In this document: in pieces, positions 28,548 to 61,900 of the stretch
How the letters are laid out: each line of letters begins with the position of its first letter
How positions within the stretch are numbered: position 1 is the first letter of the stretch
Origin: Physella acuta
Taxonomy: Eukaryota; Mollusca; Gastropoda; Physidae
DNA length: 64,000 nucleotides
Assembly (NCBI RefSeq): GCF_028476545.1
Contig: NW_026732372.1
Coordinates: 372,001-436,000, forward strand
Direction: 5' to 3'
Made by a program: the position numbers and the translations under genes
The notes under the pieces: model-generated
What the model was told of the DNA's origin: nothing
The model's database searches: none
Seen by the model: only the letters and a program-made list of their open reading frames with translations

Positions 28548-31333
28548 ATGACAGAAAAAGAAGAATTGAAGACAGATGTGTTATTAGAAAGTGAACAAGT
28601 GCAGTTTGTTGGTGATCATTGTAATGAAACAACTGATGCTCAAAATACCTCTCGAATACATTTAATTGCAAGTACTGATAGAGGGAAACCTTTCTGTCAT
28701 CTGGATGATGTTTTATCCAGCCTACAGCTTGGTCAGTTCCATTGGCGAATGTTGGTGCTTGTTGGAGGAGGTTATTTTTCTGTTTGTTCTGAAATGATGT
28801 TGTTTATTTTTCTGAGTATACCCATAAAGAACGAGTGGGCATTAGGCGATATGGATTTCCCTTGGTTGCCTTTTAGGTAAAGTGAAAAATACAACTTATT
28901 TGTGTTAATTTTTGTCTTGTTTAATAAAAATGAATTGTCTGCAACTAATACAAAATACGCTTGATTTTTATTTCTATTATTCTATGAATATTGCGCTACC
29001 TTCATAATTGTTACTAAGGATAGGCCAATGTGTTCCCTCATTTAGACTAATTTTTATCTCTCTGTATTTCATTGAAATAATTTTTCTGTATTTTCAGCAC
29101 TGGTATCACAGGTATTATAGGAGGATTTGCTGCTGGAATTATAAGTGACAGATATGGCAGGCAGTTGCCCTTTCTCATTGGTATTGTTTTTATTGCCTTG
29201 TTTGGGGTTGTGTCAGCCTTTGCTCCATCTTATCCCCTCTTCATTTTGTTTCGATGTATGGTTACCATAGGAACAGGAACTTTTGAATCTGTTGGATTTG
29301 TCCTTTTACTTGGTAAGTTTAAGTACCTACATTAATGATAAAAATGTTATAAAAACTGACTGGGTTGTGTTAGTTTGTGGCTATGCGTGTTTTATAAAAG
29401 AAAAACTACACAAGCTCAGTTGCAAATTGTAATCATGTTTTTTCGTTGTTGAAAAAGCATCATGGAGTTGCTTTTAAAATATCTATCCAGAATATAAGTC
29501 ATAACTGATTTTAAACAATAAATCATGTGGGATTTGCAATAGATTAATTTATATACCTTTGAATTGAAGTGAATTAACATGGACATAATAGTCTCCATGA
29601 TGTACACAAAAGATTAGTTAAGCTTCAGGAGATCCAAATAGCTATTCACACAAACATCATTTGAGTACAAATAGAATTAAAAAGTACATTAAATACTTTA
29701 AAAAGATTGTTACAATTAACACATATTTTTTATATTAACACGTTTTTATTAACTCAGCTTCGCGTTTGTTGTTAAAATTGACAACGAAAATTAGCCCACT
29801 TCTGATTGCTCTAGAGATCTGAAATTCGGCATGCAGGCTATTTTCGCCTAACAATTTCAGATGCAATCATAAAAACTAGCAATTAGAGACCTAAATTAGC
29901 TTAATTAAATTACGCCCCTAGGACCCTAAAATTGAGGACATGATTTCTCAAAAACGCGTGTAAATTTATAAAGTACTAATAATATCCCGTACTTTTATAC
30001 ACATTTTATTAGGCGTTCACTTGGTGTGGGACGGAGTGGTCTAGCGGTAGAGAGCTGGACTGCTAACCCGTTAGTCTCGAGTTCGAATCCGAGTTCAAGT
30101 CAGTAGACCGTCCCTGAGTCCACCCAACTTTTCTACTTTTTAGTCCACAAGAAAAACGTGGTTTTTTAAAAAGTTTTTTTTAAGTATTTTATTTTACCAA
30201 TAGTTTTATACTCTTATATTTTTTGCTTTTTACCATAAAATAAAAGTATCTTATTTTTTTTTTTTAGAATTTTTGCCTAAACAGAAGAGAGGGTCCATCC
30301 TTGTAGTTGTAACACTGTGTGGAGCATTTGGCGCTGTATTTGCTGGTGGTATAGCCTGGTTGATTTTACCTCGTTTTGGCTGGCGCTGGTTTGTGGGTGC
30401 TTGTGCTGCTCCTGCTGTTTTATTACTGTTTTATGAGCCTTTTGCTTTCTATGAAAGCCCCAGATTTTTATTTATTAGGGGGCAGAAGGAGAAAGCTGTA
30501 AAGGTGTTACAAACAATGGCAGCCATTAATAAATGTGAAATACCTGATCTGGGTAAGCTAATTTTAGTCTGCAAAATCTTAACATTAACAGATAAATTTG
30601 AAGATCCTTTTTTAAATAAATATATGTACATTTACATAATGTAAACATGGATCTATGTTTAATTTCAGATATGATTATTTATCCTACACCAAGTAAGTCT
30701 AAAGGTAGATTTAGGCAACTGTTTTCTAAAGAGCTCCGCAGTCGTACAGTGGTGTTCTCTTGTATATGGTTTCTTCAAGCATCCGGCTATTGGGGAGTCA
30801 CCACATACCTACCAGAATACATGAGCAATTTGGGCGTGGACCCATATTTTAATATGTTTTCTGTATTTATTGGAGAAATACCAGGATTGTTTTTGGCCAT
30901 GATACTCATAGAAAGATACATGCTGGGCAGAATTCGCACTCTTCGTTTATTTTGTGCTTTGACTGCCTTGTCATTATTAGTTTTCAGCTTCATTCCAGAA
31001 CATGCATACAAAGCTGTTTTGATAATTTTATGCTACTTTAGCATGGTTCCAATTTATTCCATATTGAACGCATTTACTCCAGAACTTTATCCTACAGACA
31101 TAAGAAGCACAGCTATGGCATGGATGAATGTGGTGATTGAAATACCAGGGCTGATAACTCCATTTGTTGGAGCTACTTTAGTATCAAGTAGCATTCCTTG
31201 GCTGTATCCTGTTGTGTGGGGTTCTCTGTTTGTTATTCAATGTGCATTAACCTTTGCTATAAAAAAAGAGACAGCTGGCAAAGATCTAAAAGATTGTTCC
31301 ACTGTTAATAATGAATCCCCAATTACAAATTAA
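28548..31333 (+). CDS. SV2/SVOP-like major facilitator superfamily transporter
   Basis: Four exons: 28548-28876, 29098-29312, 30268-30552 and 30669-31333; GT-AG junctions and phases join into 497 residues. The N-terminal cytoplasmic part (about 1-65) leads to DDVLSSLQLGQFHWRMLVLV, the entry to helix 1 in SVOP/SV2 proteins (human SVOP: [20 protein letters not shown]). The MFS signature appears as GFAAGIISDRYGRQLPF after helix 2, followed by EFLPKQKRG and FGWRWFVG. The second half has YWGVTTYLPEYM, then ELYPTDIRSTAMAWMN before the last helices. About 12 hydrophobic spans are visible. Relatives are synaptic-vesicle proteins and SVOPL-like orphan transporters; the substrate is unknown. SLC22-type organic ion carriers are the nearest alternative. 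The copy looks intact. Confidence 0.82.
30028..30160 (+). mobile_element. tRNA-derived SINE, head portion, in SVOP-like intron 2
   Basis: A pol III A box TGGTCTAGCGG (30037-30047) and B box AGTTCGAATCC (30080-30090) lie 33 bp apart; the anticodon position reads GCT, suggesting a tRNA-Ser ancestor. The sequence then runs into GTCCCTGAGTCCACCCAACT, the body shared with other copies in this window, so it is a SINE and not a working tRNA gene. It breaks off soon after in T-rich DNA. Best-preserved head of the family here. Confidence 0.7.
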
Positions 31334-31486
31334 TATATAAACAAGATTTCAGTTTTTAAGACATTATTAAGATTTTACATTTTTTTACTATTTAAATGAG
31401 GTAGTTTAGTGAGCAGTGATCAAAATAATTATCAAGCAGTTAAGTTATCAAAGCTAAAGGGATGAATGTGATTTACTATTTTACTA

Positions 31487-31492
31487 AATAAA
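31487..31492 (+). terminator. Candidate polyadenylation signal of the SVOP-like gene
   Basis: AATAAA about 155 nt after the stop codon, in AT-rich sequence that has further copies downstream, so use of this one is uncertain. Confidence 0.35.
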
Positions 31493-31499
31493 AATAATT

Positions 31500-34400
31500 A
31501 CCATGACGAAAAAGTTTCTAAATTTAGCTTTTCAACTTTTAGTTAGCTGATTCAGAATATTACAAATATAATGCTTTTAGACCCAACTAGCCAGGTTTTG
31601 TGTGCAAGTTTGGCTTCCCTCATATTGACGCTAATAACTTACGGGGTAGAAAAATATCCTATATTTGACACTCATTTCTACAATAAGCTAAAATAGTAGT
31701 CTGTTGATCATGATATTAGGTTGATAAACAAATTGAATACATTTTATATTTGTTCTTAGTTGCCATCTCAGCATTAGACTTGGGTCCATTCAGGTATTTT
31801 TTATTACAGATTTTATGTTTTATTGTTAAGTAATTTTATATAAGATTGTTTACAGACTTTTATTTACTGTCATAATAGTGTCTTTAAATGATTAAATATT
31901 GAAGATTTTTATTCTTACCAGATTCTATTTATAAGATAATTCTCCACTTTTTGAATGGGTGATCTCAAATCTGTTTCAAAATTATAAATCCATTCCAAAT
32001 TTTTTTTTTTTGGTGGCTAAATATTTTAATGTTTTATTAACTGTTATTATTCAAACAGTATTTAATTATTAACATCTTTTAACAATGTTTTACAGTTTAG
32101 GGCAGATTCTTTTGCATTCTAATACATACATTTACGATATTATTTATTATACATTTTTATTTTTTACGCTTTATTTTGTTCATATTTGTTTTAAACTATG
32201 TTACTAATGTATCTGGTTAAATATTCTTTTTGATTATAAGATCGCTGATTTTTATTTACTTGTAACTTCAGCTGCCATTGTATTTACATATCCTATATAT
32301 TTTAAACTTTATTTTTAGTAGTTTTATTTGGTTTCAACACTCAAATGTATAAATATTTATTATAAAACACTATTCCATTATTATGTTTATGCAAGTTAAT
32401 ATTAAACTAAAATTAGAACAAAATGTGGACTGCTTCTTTTAATGCTTGGTGAAGTTATGCATGTACTAGGAGTTTGGTTTGTTAGAAGTAAATGGTGTGA
32501 TATGTTTTGGTTTGTTTGTGAAATTTGAAAAACTCAATTAAACTAGAACAAGTTAGATATTACAAATTTGTTTTTTTTTTTAATTTCTGACTTAAGTAAA
32601 GGATATTAATACATTAAAGAGAAGATTATGAAATAACTCTTACTTTTGCTAATCAAATACCATAACAAAAATAAGTAGTGAACAAATGTATCATTTAACA
32701 TATTAGTAAGGCTTATAGCTTCAAATTATGACCAGTATTGAAATAGCCTAACACAGTATGTGTCATTAAATAACTCAGCTGTCTTTTAAACTGCTGTGCA
32801 ATTGTCAAGAAACTTGAACTTAAGTATGATTATTTTTTAGAGAAATTTTTAATATTAGGAGCTTTTGTTGTAATAGCACTGTATGAAAGCTTCTGTTAAA
32901 AAACAACAGGGAAGTTTGCTATAATTCAAAGTTTTGTTACCCAAATATTTAAAAAAGTACTGTTAAAAATGGATTATTATTATAATTTCTCTGGTCAACA
33001 AAACTTTACATAATACACAAGGTTTTAATATATTTATTATTAAGATGAAAGAAAGAGGAAGAGATCAATTATCTAAAAAGATTTAAGGACAAAAAAAACT
33101 TTAAAACAATACTCTTCTATGTACAGAGGGATGGAAACTATAGAAAAGTTTTTTAAAAAAAAAACAGTTTCCAACTTGCATGCTTGTAAAGGAAAACATT
33201 TGAGCAAAAATTTCCATTATTTTTATGGTTATAAATAATCACAATAATACTGTATTTTAATTGTATACTACACAATGATCTGCAAAATTCTTTCCTTGAA
33301 ACTTATTACTTTGTTGAATTTAAGGAAATTATTTATTTACTTAGACAACAGTAATGTAACTGGCTTTGCATCTATTTTCCCCTAACAATTAATACTAAAA
33401 TAGCATTTTTATTTAGAAAACATATCTTAAAACTTAAAAATACAATAAAACAAAAGAATTCAGTTCTAAGAATAGTTTATTATACATCTTATAGGGTCAC
33501 ATTGTCAAATGATTTAAAATTTACAAAACAGCTATTATATATATATAAAAGTATTTCAATTAATAACTCTCTTCTTTTTTATAATAGGCACATTTTAATT
33601 GGACTATTTAAACACAATGTCACAAACATTTGCATAAAAAACACAACAGCGCAACTCTCATCTTACTTGAGTTATGTTGTTTTAGATATTTATAGAGGGC
33701 AAATATTTACATAAAAGAAGGAACATAAACAAACTGATCTACATTACTAACCCTTTACCCTATTTTCCTGACATTATTTTAAAAAACATAATTAAAGCAG
33801 ATAAATAAAATATCGATCATGTATTTACTGTTGCACTCTATAGTGAATCTTTAAAGTCTTGTATCTTATACAGTAACTAACTAATATTTGGAGCATACCT
33901 GATTTGCACAACAAATTTAATGTCAAGCAAATGTGTCAAAGAGACAAGTAATAACAGTTAATACTTGAAAAATGGAAGAAAGTGGAAACAAGAGCATGAA
34001 ACGTACTACAGTGAAATTAGACAGCTATAGTATAACAGCATTTGATTCTGAACAGACATAATAGATGCATCATTACTTTTACACACTATTTTTTCAATGC
34101 ATCCTAATCTTTTAAAATCATAACTTTTTTTTCTAGAATTATCACACTCATTATTGCTTTGTTTAATAAATATAAGCAGTAAGGCTATATTAAGCAACAT
34201 GTTTGTACTTATTAAATTAAATGAAATTTAAAAAATAGCATAAGAGAAAACCATAGATGAGTCAAAATATTTTCAACATTTGCTGAAAAGAAATAGACTT
34301 CTTAACTAGAATATTAAACAAAAGTAATACCATAGCAACCCAAACAATGCACCTTGAATATCAATATACAAACATAAATAATAGAGAAATGCACTAGCTA

Positions 34401-35602
34401 AACACAAGTAGTGTGGGTAGTCATATGACTAAATAAACTATAAAAAAACACCTTAAACTATTTAATCAATTTAATAAAAGAACATTTTAATATTTCTAAA
34501 AATACATTTTAAACATGAATATAAATTGTGGTGTAAATTTTTTAAAGGTGGATGTTAAAGTAAGAATATATAAAACCAGCAGAAACTCAACAATCTAAAT
34601 TAATTTCTGTACAACAATATCTGCAGAAACTTAACTATCTAAGTAAATTTTTGTATAACAATATAGTAGTGTGACAACCAGCATGAGTATGAAAAGCAGA
34701 AGATAATTATGCAGAATCTGAAAATATGTATAGTAAAATTAACATTAACACATCAAATCTGACATACACAAAATAACGTGTGATGTTTTACACAAACATT
34801 TTTTTATCAATTCAAGGCCACAACTTTTAAAATTCAAATACAGATTTTTTTTGAGATAATCTAGTAAAGGCTGGGAGTAAAATTTAAAAACATTTTCTTT
34901 TTAAAAAATAATAATTTTGTAATAAATTTTGTTTGTGATTTTAAAAAATGATTTTGTTTGACACATTATAATAGAGCTATAAATAAATCACCATGAATAA
35001 TTTTCAACTATTTAAGTTTTTTTTTGTCTCACTTTCAGCAGCTACTACTATTAAAAAGGCAAAATTTAACTATTGAAACAAACTGATGAGGTTGTAGCAA
35101 ATATACAAAGCTTTCAGAGTCACTTATAAAAAAAAAACAGCTTACTTAATATTAGTTACTTCCGTTAATTAAATTTTTTTTCTACTTTCAACAGTAATAA
35201 CATAAAATCTCATTAATAGTACATAACTGACTAACTAAGCTTCAAGACTTCATTATTATTTATGATACAGATTATTTTCCTGCCTACAAACTTCAATACA
35301 TGAAAAAATCATAGAAAGTGGTTGGTTGTCACACTTTAACACATGTGAATGAAACAAATTTGACAGATACAAAGACATTAAAAGGTTTTTTTAATAATAG
35401 AATACTTTAAGTGATAGACAATAATTGTTGAAACACACTTCACAACTTTCACCACTGAGTAATTTAACAGTAACAACAATCTTACAATAAGTTTTAACAC
35501 TTCTGAATACCATAATAAAATAACATTTAACAGAACTTGATCATTCCATTTTTTTAAATAGCAAAATGACTAATAACAGGAAGGCTCTAACAAACTTTTT
35601 AC
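31500..35602. other. Convergent 3' region between SVOP-like and CRK; includes CRK 3' UTR
   Basis: Four kilobases of very AT-rich DNA with no repeat termini and no credible coding stretch. On the minus strand AATAAA (seen as TTTATT) occurs at about 33332 and 33031, which would allow a CRK 3' UTR of 2 kb or more; nearer alternatives may have been missed. No RNA gene recognised. Confidence 0.4.
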
Positions 35603-56291
<20,689 letters not shown>

Positions 56292-56470
56292 GATAGTTTT
56301 GTTAACAAAACCGAGGCGGATAAACACAAATTTACTTCCACATTTGGCTTCAGTAAGTAAATAGAAGTACAAGTTGTGATGTTGGCATATAATATATCAT
56401 ACAAAATTTGTATTTTTATCGATTACTTCCGTCGTCATACGGAACGAAACAAAGATTTTATTTTTAAAAT
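56292..56470 (-). promoter_or_regulatory. Probable CRK 5' leader and promoter
   Basis: Immediately upstream of the CRK start codon. A TTACTTCCGTCGTCATACGG stretch near 56424-56443 offers an ETS-like ACTTCCG site and clustered CG in otherwise AT-rich DNA. No TATA box at a convincing distance. The position makes it the likely promoter. Confidence 0.35.
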
Positions 56471-57229
56471 AGTTTTTTTTTTGTGCCTCTGTATGTCGGC
56501 CCAATGTTATTTTTTTTTAAAAAGAAAGTTGTAGAAACCTTTCAAGATAGGGGCCTTTATAAAAATCGAAAATTTCTGAAGTGCCAAGATGTAGTCTATA
56601 AACGACGTCACACTCTATAAACAACTTTTTTGTCGATGTACAGCGAGCCGAGGGAGGAGGGGGGGGGGGAGGAATCAGAAAGAGTGACGACATGAGTATG
56701 CAACAAAAAAAAAAGATCTAGATCTAGATCTAGAATCTAGTTAGAAAATGAATTGTAGATGTTACGTGGTTTTTTATTTTGACTTTTTGTGTAGTGCTTA
56801 GAGGCGTAGATTTTACATGTGTATGCCATTGGCACAGATCGCTATACAGAATCCGCCCCACAAAATAAACAAAAAACAAGTAAGAATTAAATGAAATTCA
56901 AAGACTTACTTTAACATTCAATTTACATCGTGTAATTTTTATTGAAAACTTATTAATTTTACAATGGAAAAAATATCAGGTCGGGCTAAGTTAATTTATT
57001 TATTTTAGTTTTTATGGGTACACGATATTTTGTTTTTTAAAACTAGAAGGTTTTTCTACGCATCTTCAAAAGCTCTATACACCCCAAACTGACGCAACTT
57101 TTCATGAGGGTCTATTCAACGCGTAACCGTTTATTTTTAAACGTGTGATCTTATTTCCTAGAGCAGTGTTATTTAAAGGTAAATAATGTCGACACTATAT
57201 TTCCTTGATATATACATGGGTTTGTCCAC
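56471..57229. other. CRK/METTL1 divergent intergenic
   Basis: AT-rich, with a possible fragment of the TGACGTCA MITE near 56600-56700 (AAACGACGTCACACTC and a G run) and an AGATCTAGATCTAGATCT tract near 56715. No gene seen. Confidence 0.35.
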
Positions 57230-57393
57230 CAGTGTTTCTTCCAGACTTTTTTCTCGGGGGTGGGGGTGGACTAAAAATTTCCGGGGGGGGGGGGGGCTGT
57301 TAAAAGTATATATGTTCTATATAATATATAGACTTTGTGGATGGGGGCTAAGTCCCCCCCCCCCCCCCGAAGAGATGCCTGGAAGAAACACTG
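57230..57393 (+). mobile_element. CAGTGTTTCTTCCAG-family hAT MITE (164 bp)
   Basis: Left end CAGTGTTTCTTCCAGACTTT, right end GCCTGGAAGAAACACTG, with 8-bp flanks TTGTCCAC and TTGCCCAC (7 of 8 equal). Contains two long G/C runs and GTTAAAAGTATATATGTTCT. A shortened sibling of 50862-51086, lacking a middle part. Confidence 0.8.
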
Positions 57394-57674
57394 TTGCCCA
57401 CACTTCCACACTTCGTTTTAAAGATCGCCTTTCACTAAGGAAAACCTTTGGCTGCTAAAATCGATGACCAAATCGAGCTAGGATCGTCATATAGGCAATA
57501 GAGTACGCTTGGGCGCCCCCTGTTTTTCACAACGGCTCTCAAGCATATGGGATCCGTTGATTGAACGTCCCGTATAGGAAGGGAGGGGGGTCAAATGTCA
57601 AACTGCAACAAGGGCGGCCTCCGGCGGTCAAGTAATCCGGAGAACCCCGGGCGGGCTCCCATATGAATACTATG

Positions 57675-57781
<107 letters not shown>

Positions 57782-58097
57782 AGCACACTACATTAGGGAA
57801 ATGGTGTGATTTTACCAAACCAGGGATCACACCCGGCACCCTTTGTCGCGTAACTGGTAGCGATGGGCGCCCATCGAGCCCATGACATCTAGGCGGTGGC
57901 TGAGGGTATTCTACCTCACTATTACGGAGGGCAATCAAAATACACAAGTACACTGGGGCGTCTGGCCGGTAGTATGGACAAACCCGTGCACAAACAATTA
58001 AGACAAGACTTTTCAATCCGGCTTTGTTTACATTTAAATAACTCCGTATTATAAAACAAGGTCACAGGTATAAAAATGAACGATTGATATCGCGTTG

Positions 58098-58303
58098 ATG
58101 AAGCCCCTGCCCCCCCCCCCCCCCCCCCTCCGTTAGAATTGTCTTCCGCCCCCCCCCCCCCGGACGAAATGGAATTTATATAGAAAATATATACTTTTAA
58201 CAGTGACCGCCCCCCCCCCCCATAGAAAATTTTTGTCCGCCCCCCGAAAATTTCAAGTGCTCCCCCCCCCCTCCCCGTAGAAAAAAGTCTGGAAGAAACA
58301 CTG
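58098..58303 (-). mobile_element. CAGTGTTTCTTCCAG-family hAT MITE, partial
   Basis: The right end AAGTCTGGAAGAAACACTG is intact; the left end dissolves in a C run near 58098-58131. The core (GACGAAATGGAATTTATATA, GAAAATATATACTTTTAACA, GAAAATTTCAAGTGC) matches the other copies on the opposite strand. No target duplication can be read. Confidence 0.65.
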
Positions 58304-58935
58304 CTGCCGTGTAGGACTAGATCGCAGTAACCCGCACAACGGGCATGAGAACAATAGGCTATATAGTATTTTAGAGATAGACCTAATATTATAATACACG
58401 ATTTTAATAACGCAAAATGTAATCCGCTCCCCTGTAGATATTTTGCCCCGCCCTGTCTTACTCCCTATCGGTCATCGGTAATAGATCTAGATCTAGTACT
58501 TTATTCTCGATAATCTTTAACAAATAAGATTGTTAGCTAGTTTCATTACGGCAACGTAAAATCAATTTAGCCGTAACAATGTCGTATAAAACTTTTTTAG
58601 TTTACCAGAGACAGAGATGCTAACTTTTATTTAACCTATTCTTCAAAAGCTACATTATAAACATCCTTTAGTGACTTCATTCAATTTTTCTCTGTACACC
58701 ATACAAATATCCATGGATACAAATAAAACAGTACAATGCAATAGCCAAGGTCGAGTCATAATCTTCTTTTATTAACAGAATCACTACCCTGCTTTGATTA
58801 CAATAGGTTCTCCACAGATGGTTTCACAGGATTCAAAAGTGTACCTTGTAGCTGTACCAACACAAGAGGTCTAGAATCTAGATCTAGATCTAAAATTTAG
58901 ACGTCTATGTTAAGATTCTAAATTCTAAAAGAAAT
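58304..58935 (+). promoter_or_regulatory. METTL1 5' flank
   Basis: Upstream of the METTL1 start, with AGATCTAGATCTA tracts near 58485 and 58870. A transcription start is expected within the last few hundred bases, but no clear core element was identified. Confidence 0.3.
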
Positions 58936-61900
58936 ATGGAGACGAAATTGCCCCAAAAGAAGTACTTTCGTCAAAGAGCTCACAGTAATCCAAATTCAGA
59001 CCATAATTTAGACTAGTAAGTAAAATTACGCTACTAAAAAAAAAAAAGTCACGTTAGTCGTTAGTTTAGTAAACTTAGTACTAAGTTAGATCTAGAGCAA
59101 ATTACATTGTCCGAACACTACATGGGACCGAACACTTCGTCGGTTTTTGGCTCATAGAAACTTTAATTAGCATGTCTCATGCGAAACAACGGCGCCTGCA
59201 CGTAAACTGTTCATTTATGAACACTTCCGTGTCAAGTACTTCCGTTTCCTCTCTCAAGAATTATTTTTAGAAAATTTTTAACGTTGCATGGTACGCACAT
59301 TTCTATTTTTACACCAGCCGGATGAAGTGACCTAGGGTTGGACTTAGGGGCAAAACTTGAACCAATCAACGCTTAGCTAAAAGGTTACACTATAAATAGC
59401 TTCTATATATGTATGGAACATCGTAAATGTCAAGGTTAATGGGTTATTTTGTGCTTGAACAATAAAAATGGGGTGTTCGCTAACTTTTTTGACCTTACAT
59501 GGGACCGGACAGCAACACAAAAATATTATTAAATAAGAATTTAGAGCATAAAAGGGGCTGGTTATTGAAGGGAAAGGGTCAAAATAAGGTCAAGAATGCA
59601 GTGGAATGCGAAAGAGGAGGGGGAATCATGTGACCTGGCTGGCTTAGCAGCGTACTGCGCGAGCCGCAATGGCTGAATGGGATGAACTTTGGGAGTGTGG
59701 GAAAAAGGTTTTATACTATTAAAATTACCTCACAAACAATCAATAACACAATATAAATGCATATAATATATGTTTTTATTCATTAAATTGACTTTAAATT
59801 ATTCTAAATGAACAAAAAGTGCTTTGTCCGATGACGGGTAAAGGTGTCCGAACACATTTGAAATTGTATTACATGTGTCCGAACACATGTTAAGACCCCC
59901 CAGTCACTATAACAAGAATAGCTAAAGTTCTATGCGTATGAATACAAAATGACACACACATTATTAAAGTAGAATGATTGCGGATAGATATGATACTTTT
60001 TTTTCCTTCCTATGTTAAGCGGTTACTGAATGAGACCGCATGGAAGTTTTAAGTTGCGTTTTTTCGCGGTGTGTGTCCGGACAGTGTAATTTGCTCTAGT
60101 ACGGTTAGTGTAGCCGTGTAGCCTACACTAGTACAAAAACAATGTTTACAAAGGTGAAAGTGAAGTTCAAACAACTAATCGACCATCTCAATCTCAATTA
60201 ATAATATTATATAAAATATATACACTCCAGTCTATATATTTATTTATTCTACAATCCTTGTTCAATGTTCTGTCTTCATCTGTAGGCCTATTTGTCTTGA
60301 AGTACATATGATACTACTGTATTTTTGCTGTAGTATACATCTCAGTTGCTTTTTTACTAGATCTAGTCTTGGCCCTAGATAAAATGTACCAGTTCAGCAA
60401 GGGGATAGAGAATCAAAAGATGTGGATCTACTCATAAGCAACTTCAATGAAGGAGAAATAGGTCCACTTAAGAATGGATGTTGCTGGTTTTTATTAAAGT
60501 TCTAAAAGCTATCAGCCAGAGGAGACACAGCTTCAGTAGATGTTTAATCAGATTTCATTTTTAAATCATTGATGGTGTTATTTTTTAAAGTAAAAAAGTG
60601 ATACAAGCAAACAGACTTAAACATGTTATCCACACAGCATGAGATGTCACTTAAATAGATGACAGATGTTTCTAAATTATAAAACTTACCTTTAACATTA
60701 AATGGTGATCTTTACTCCACCAATATAAAAATCATTTCAATTATTAAATTATTTGTTCAACAATAATTGTAAATTAAATTATATCAATTATATGATAACA
60801 TACACATAACATGGATGAAATATCATGCATATTGACAACATTTAGATACAATTTTAGTTATCTAAAATCAGTTTAGCATTGTACTTCTTTCTTGCAAAAA
60901 AGTAGTTTCGCAGAACAAAAATGACTTTTTAAATTTGACCAACATTGTAACAATACCACATAAGCTAAGTGAAATATTTTTTCTTTGTGTGGATGTATAC
61001 AATGTTGGCACCAATTAGGCCAATTTTCATTAAGATATTCCATATAATAAAAATTTGGCAACAGATTATGTGTTGCCTATAGCAGAATTTATTGTTTAAA
61101 ATTAAGAGGGGTATATGAGTTTAAACCCCTTTTTCATTAAATAAAATATTTTTAAAATCAAATTTGAACAAAGGAAATATCAAAGTATATAATAACCTTC
61201 ATGTTTACAATATTTCTTGCATATAAGCAAAGTAATCTAAAATCAGTTTAGCATTGTACTTCTTTCTTGCAAAAAAAGTAGTTGCGCAGAATAAAAATGA
61301 CTTTTTTATTTTGCCCAACATTGTAATAAAACCACATAAGCTAAGTAAAATATTTTGACTTTCTGTTAATGTATACAGTGTTGGCACTATTCAGGCCAAT
61401 TTTCAGTAAGATATTCCATATAAAAAAATTTGGCAACAGATTGTGTGTAGCCTATCAAAGACGCTTATTCAAAAATTTTAGGGGGGTGACCCTCTTTGTT
61501 AACATTATTTTTTATGATCATTCTCATCCAATTCAATTATTTTTATCTTACTCTTTTAATGATATCATAAGCTTGATCTTAGTGAATTTTCATTAAAAAA
61601 TACCTGCTATTTAAAAAGTTACAGAGATTTTAGTTCGCATCCAAAAAAAGTTGGGAAGCAAAAAATTGAGAAAACCCCATAGTAAAAAAACCCGAAAATT
61701 AAATACATTAAAAATTCATAACTTCGTAACCGTTTGAGCTAAAATTAAAATAAAAGTATCTTTGTTCTTGTCTAAATGAGCTCTATAAACTGGTGCTACT
61801 ACATTTTTTTATTTTTTTAAAAATGAAATTTCATCCAAGTCCCTATTCTACACTCTACCAGCAGTATAGTCGAGTGGACTAAAACTAACTCAGTCGTGGA

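Noticed and set aside
30031-30110. Functional tRNA-Ser(GCT) gene
   Set aside because: A and B boxes are present, but the 3' acceptor arm does not pair with the 5' arm and the sequence runs on into the SINE body shared with other copies.
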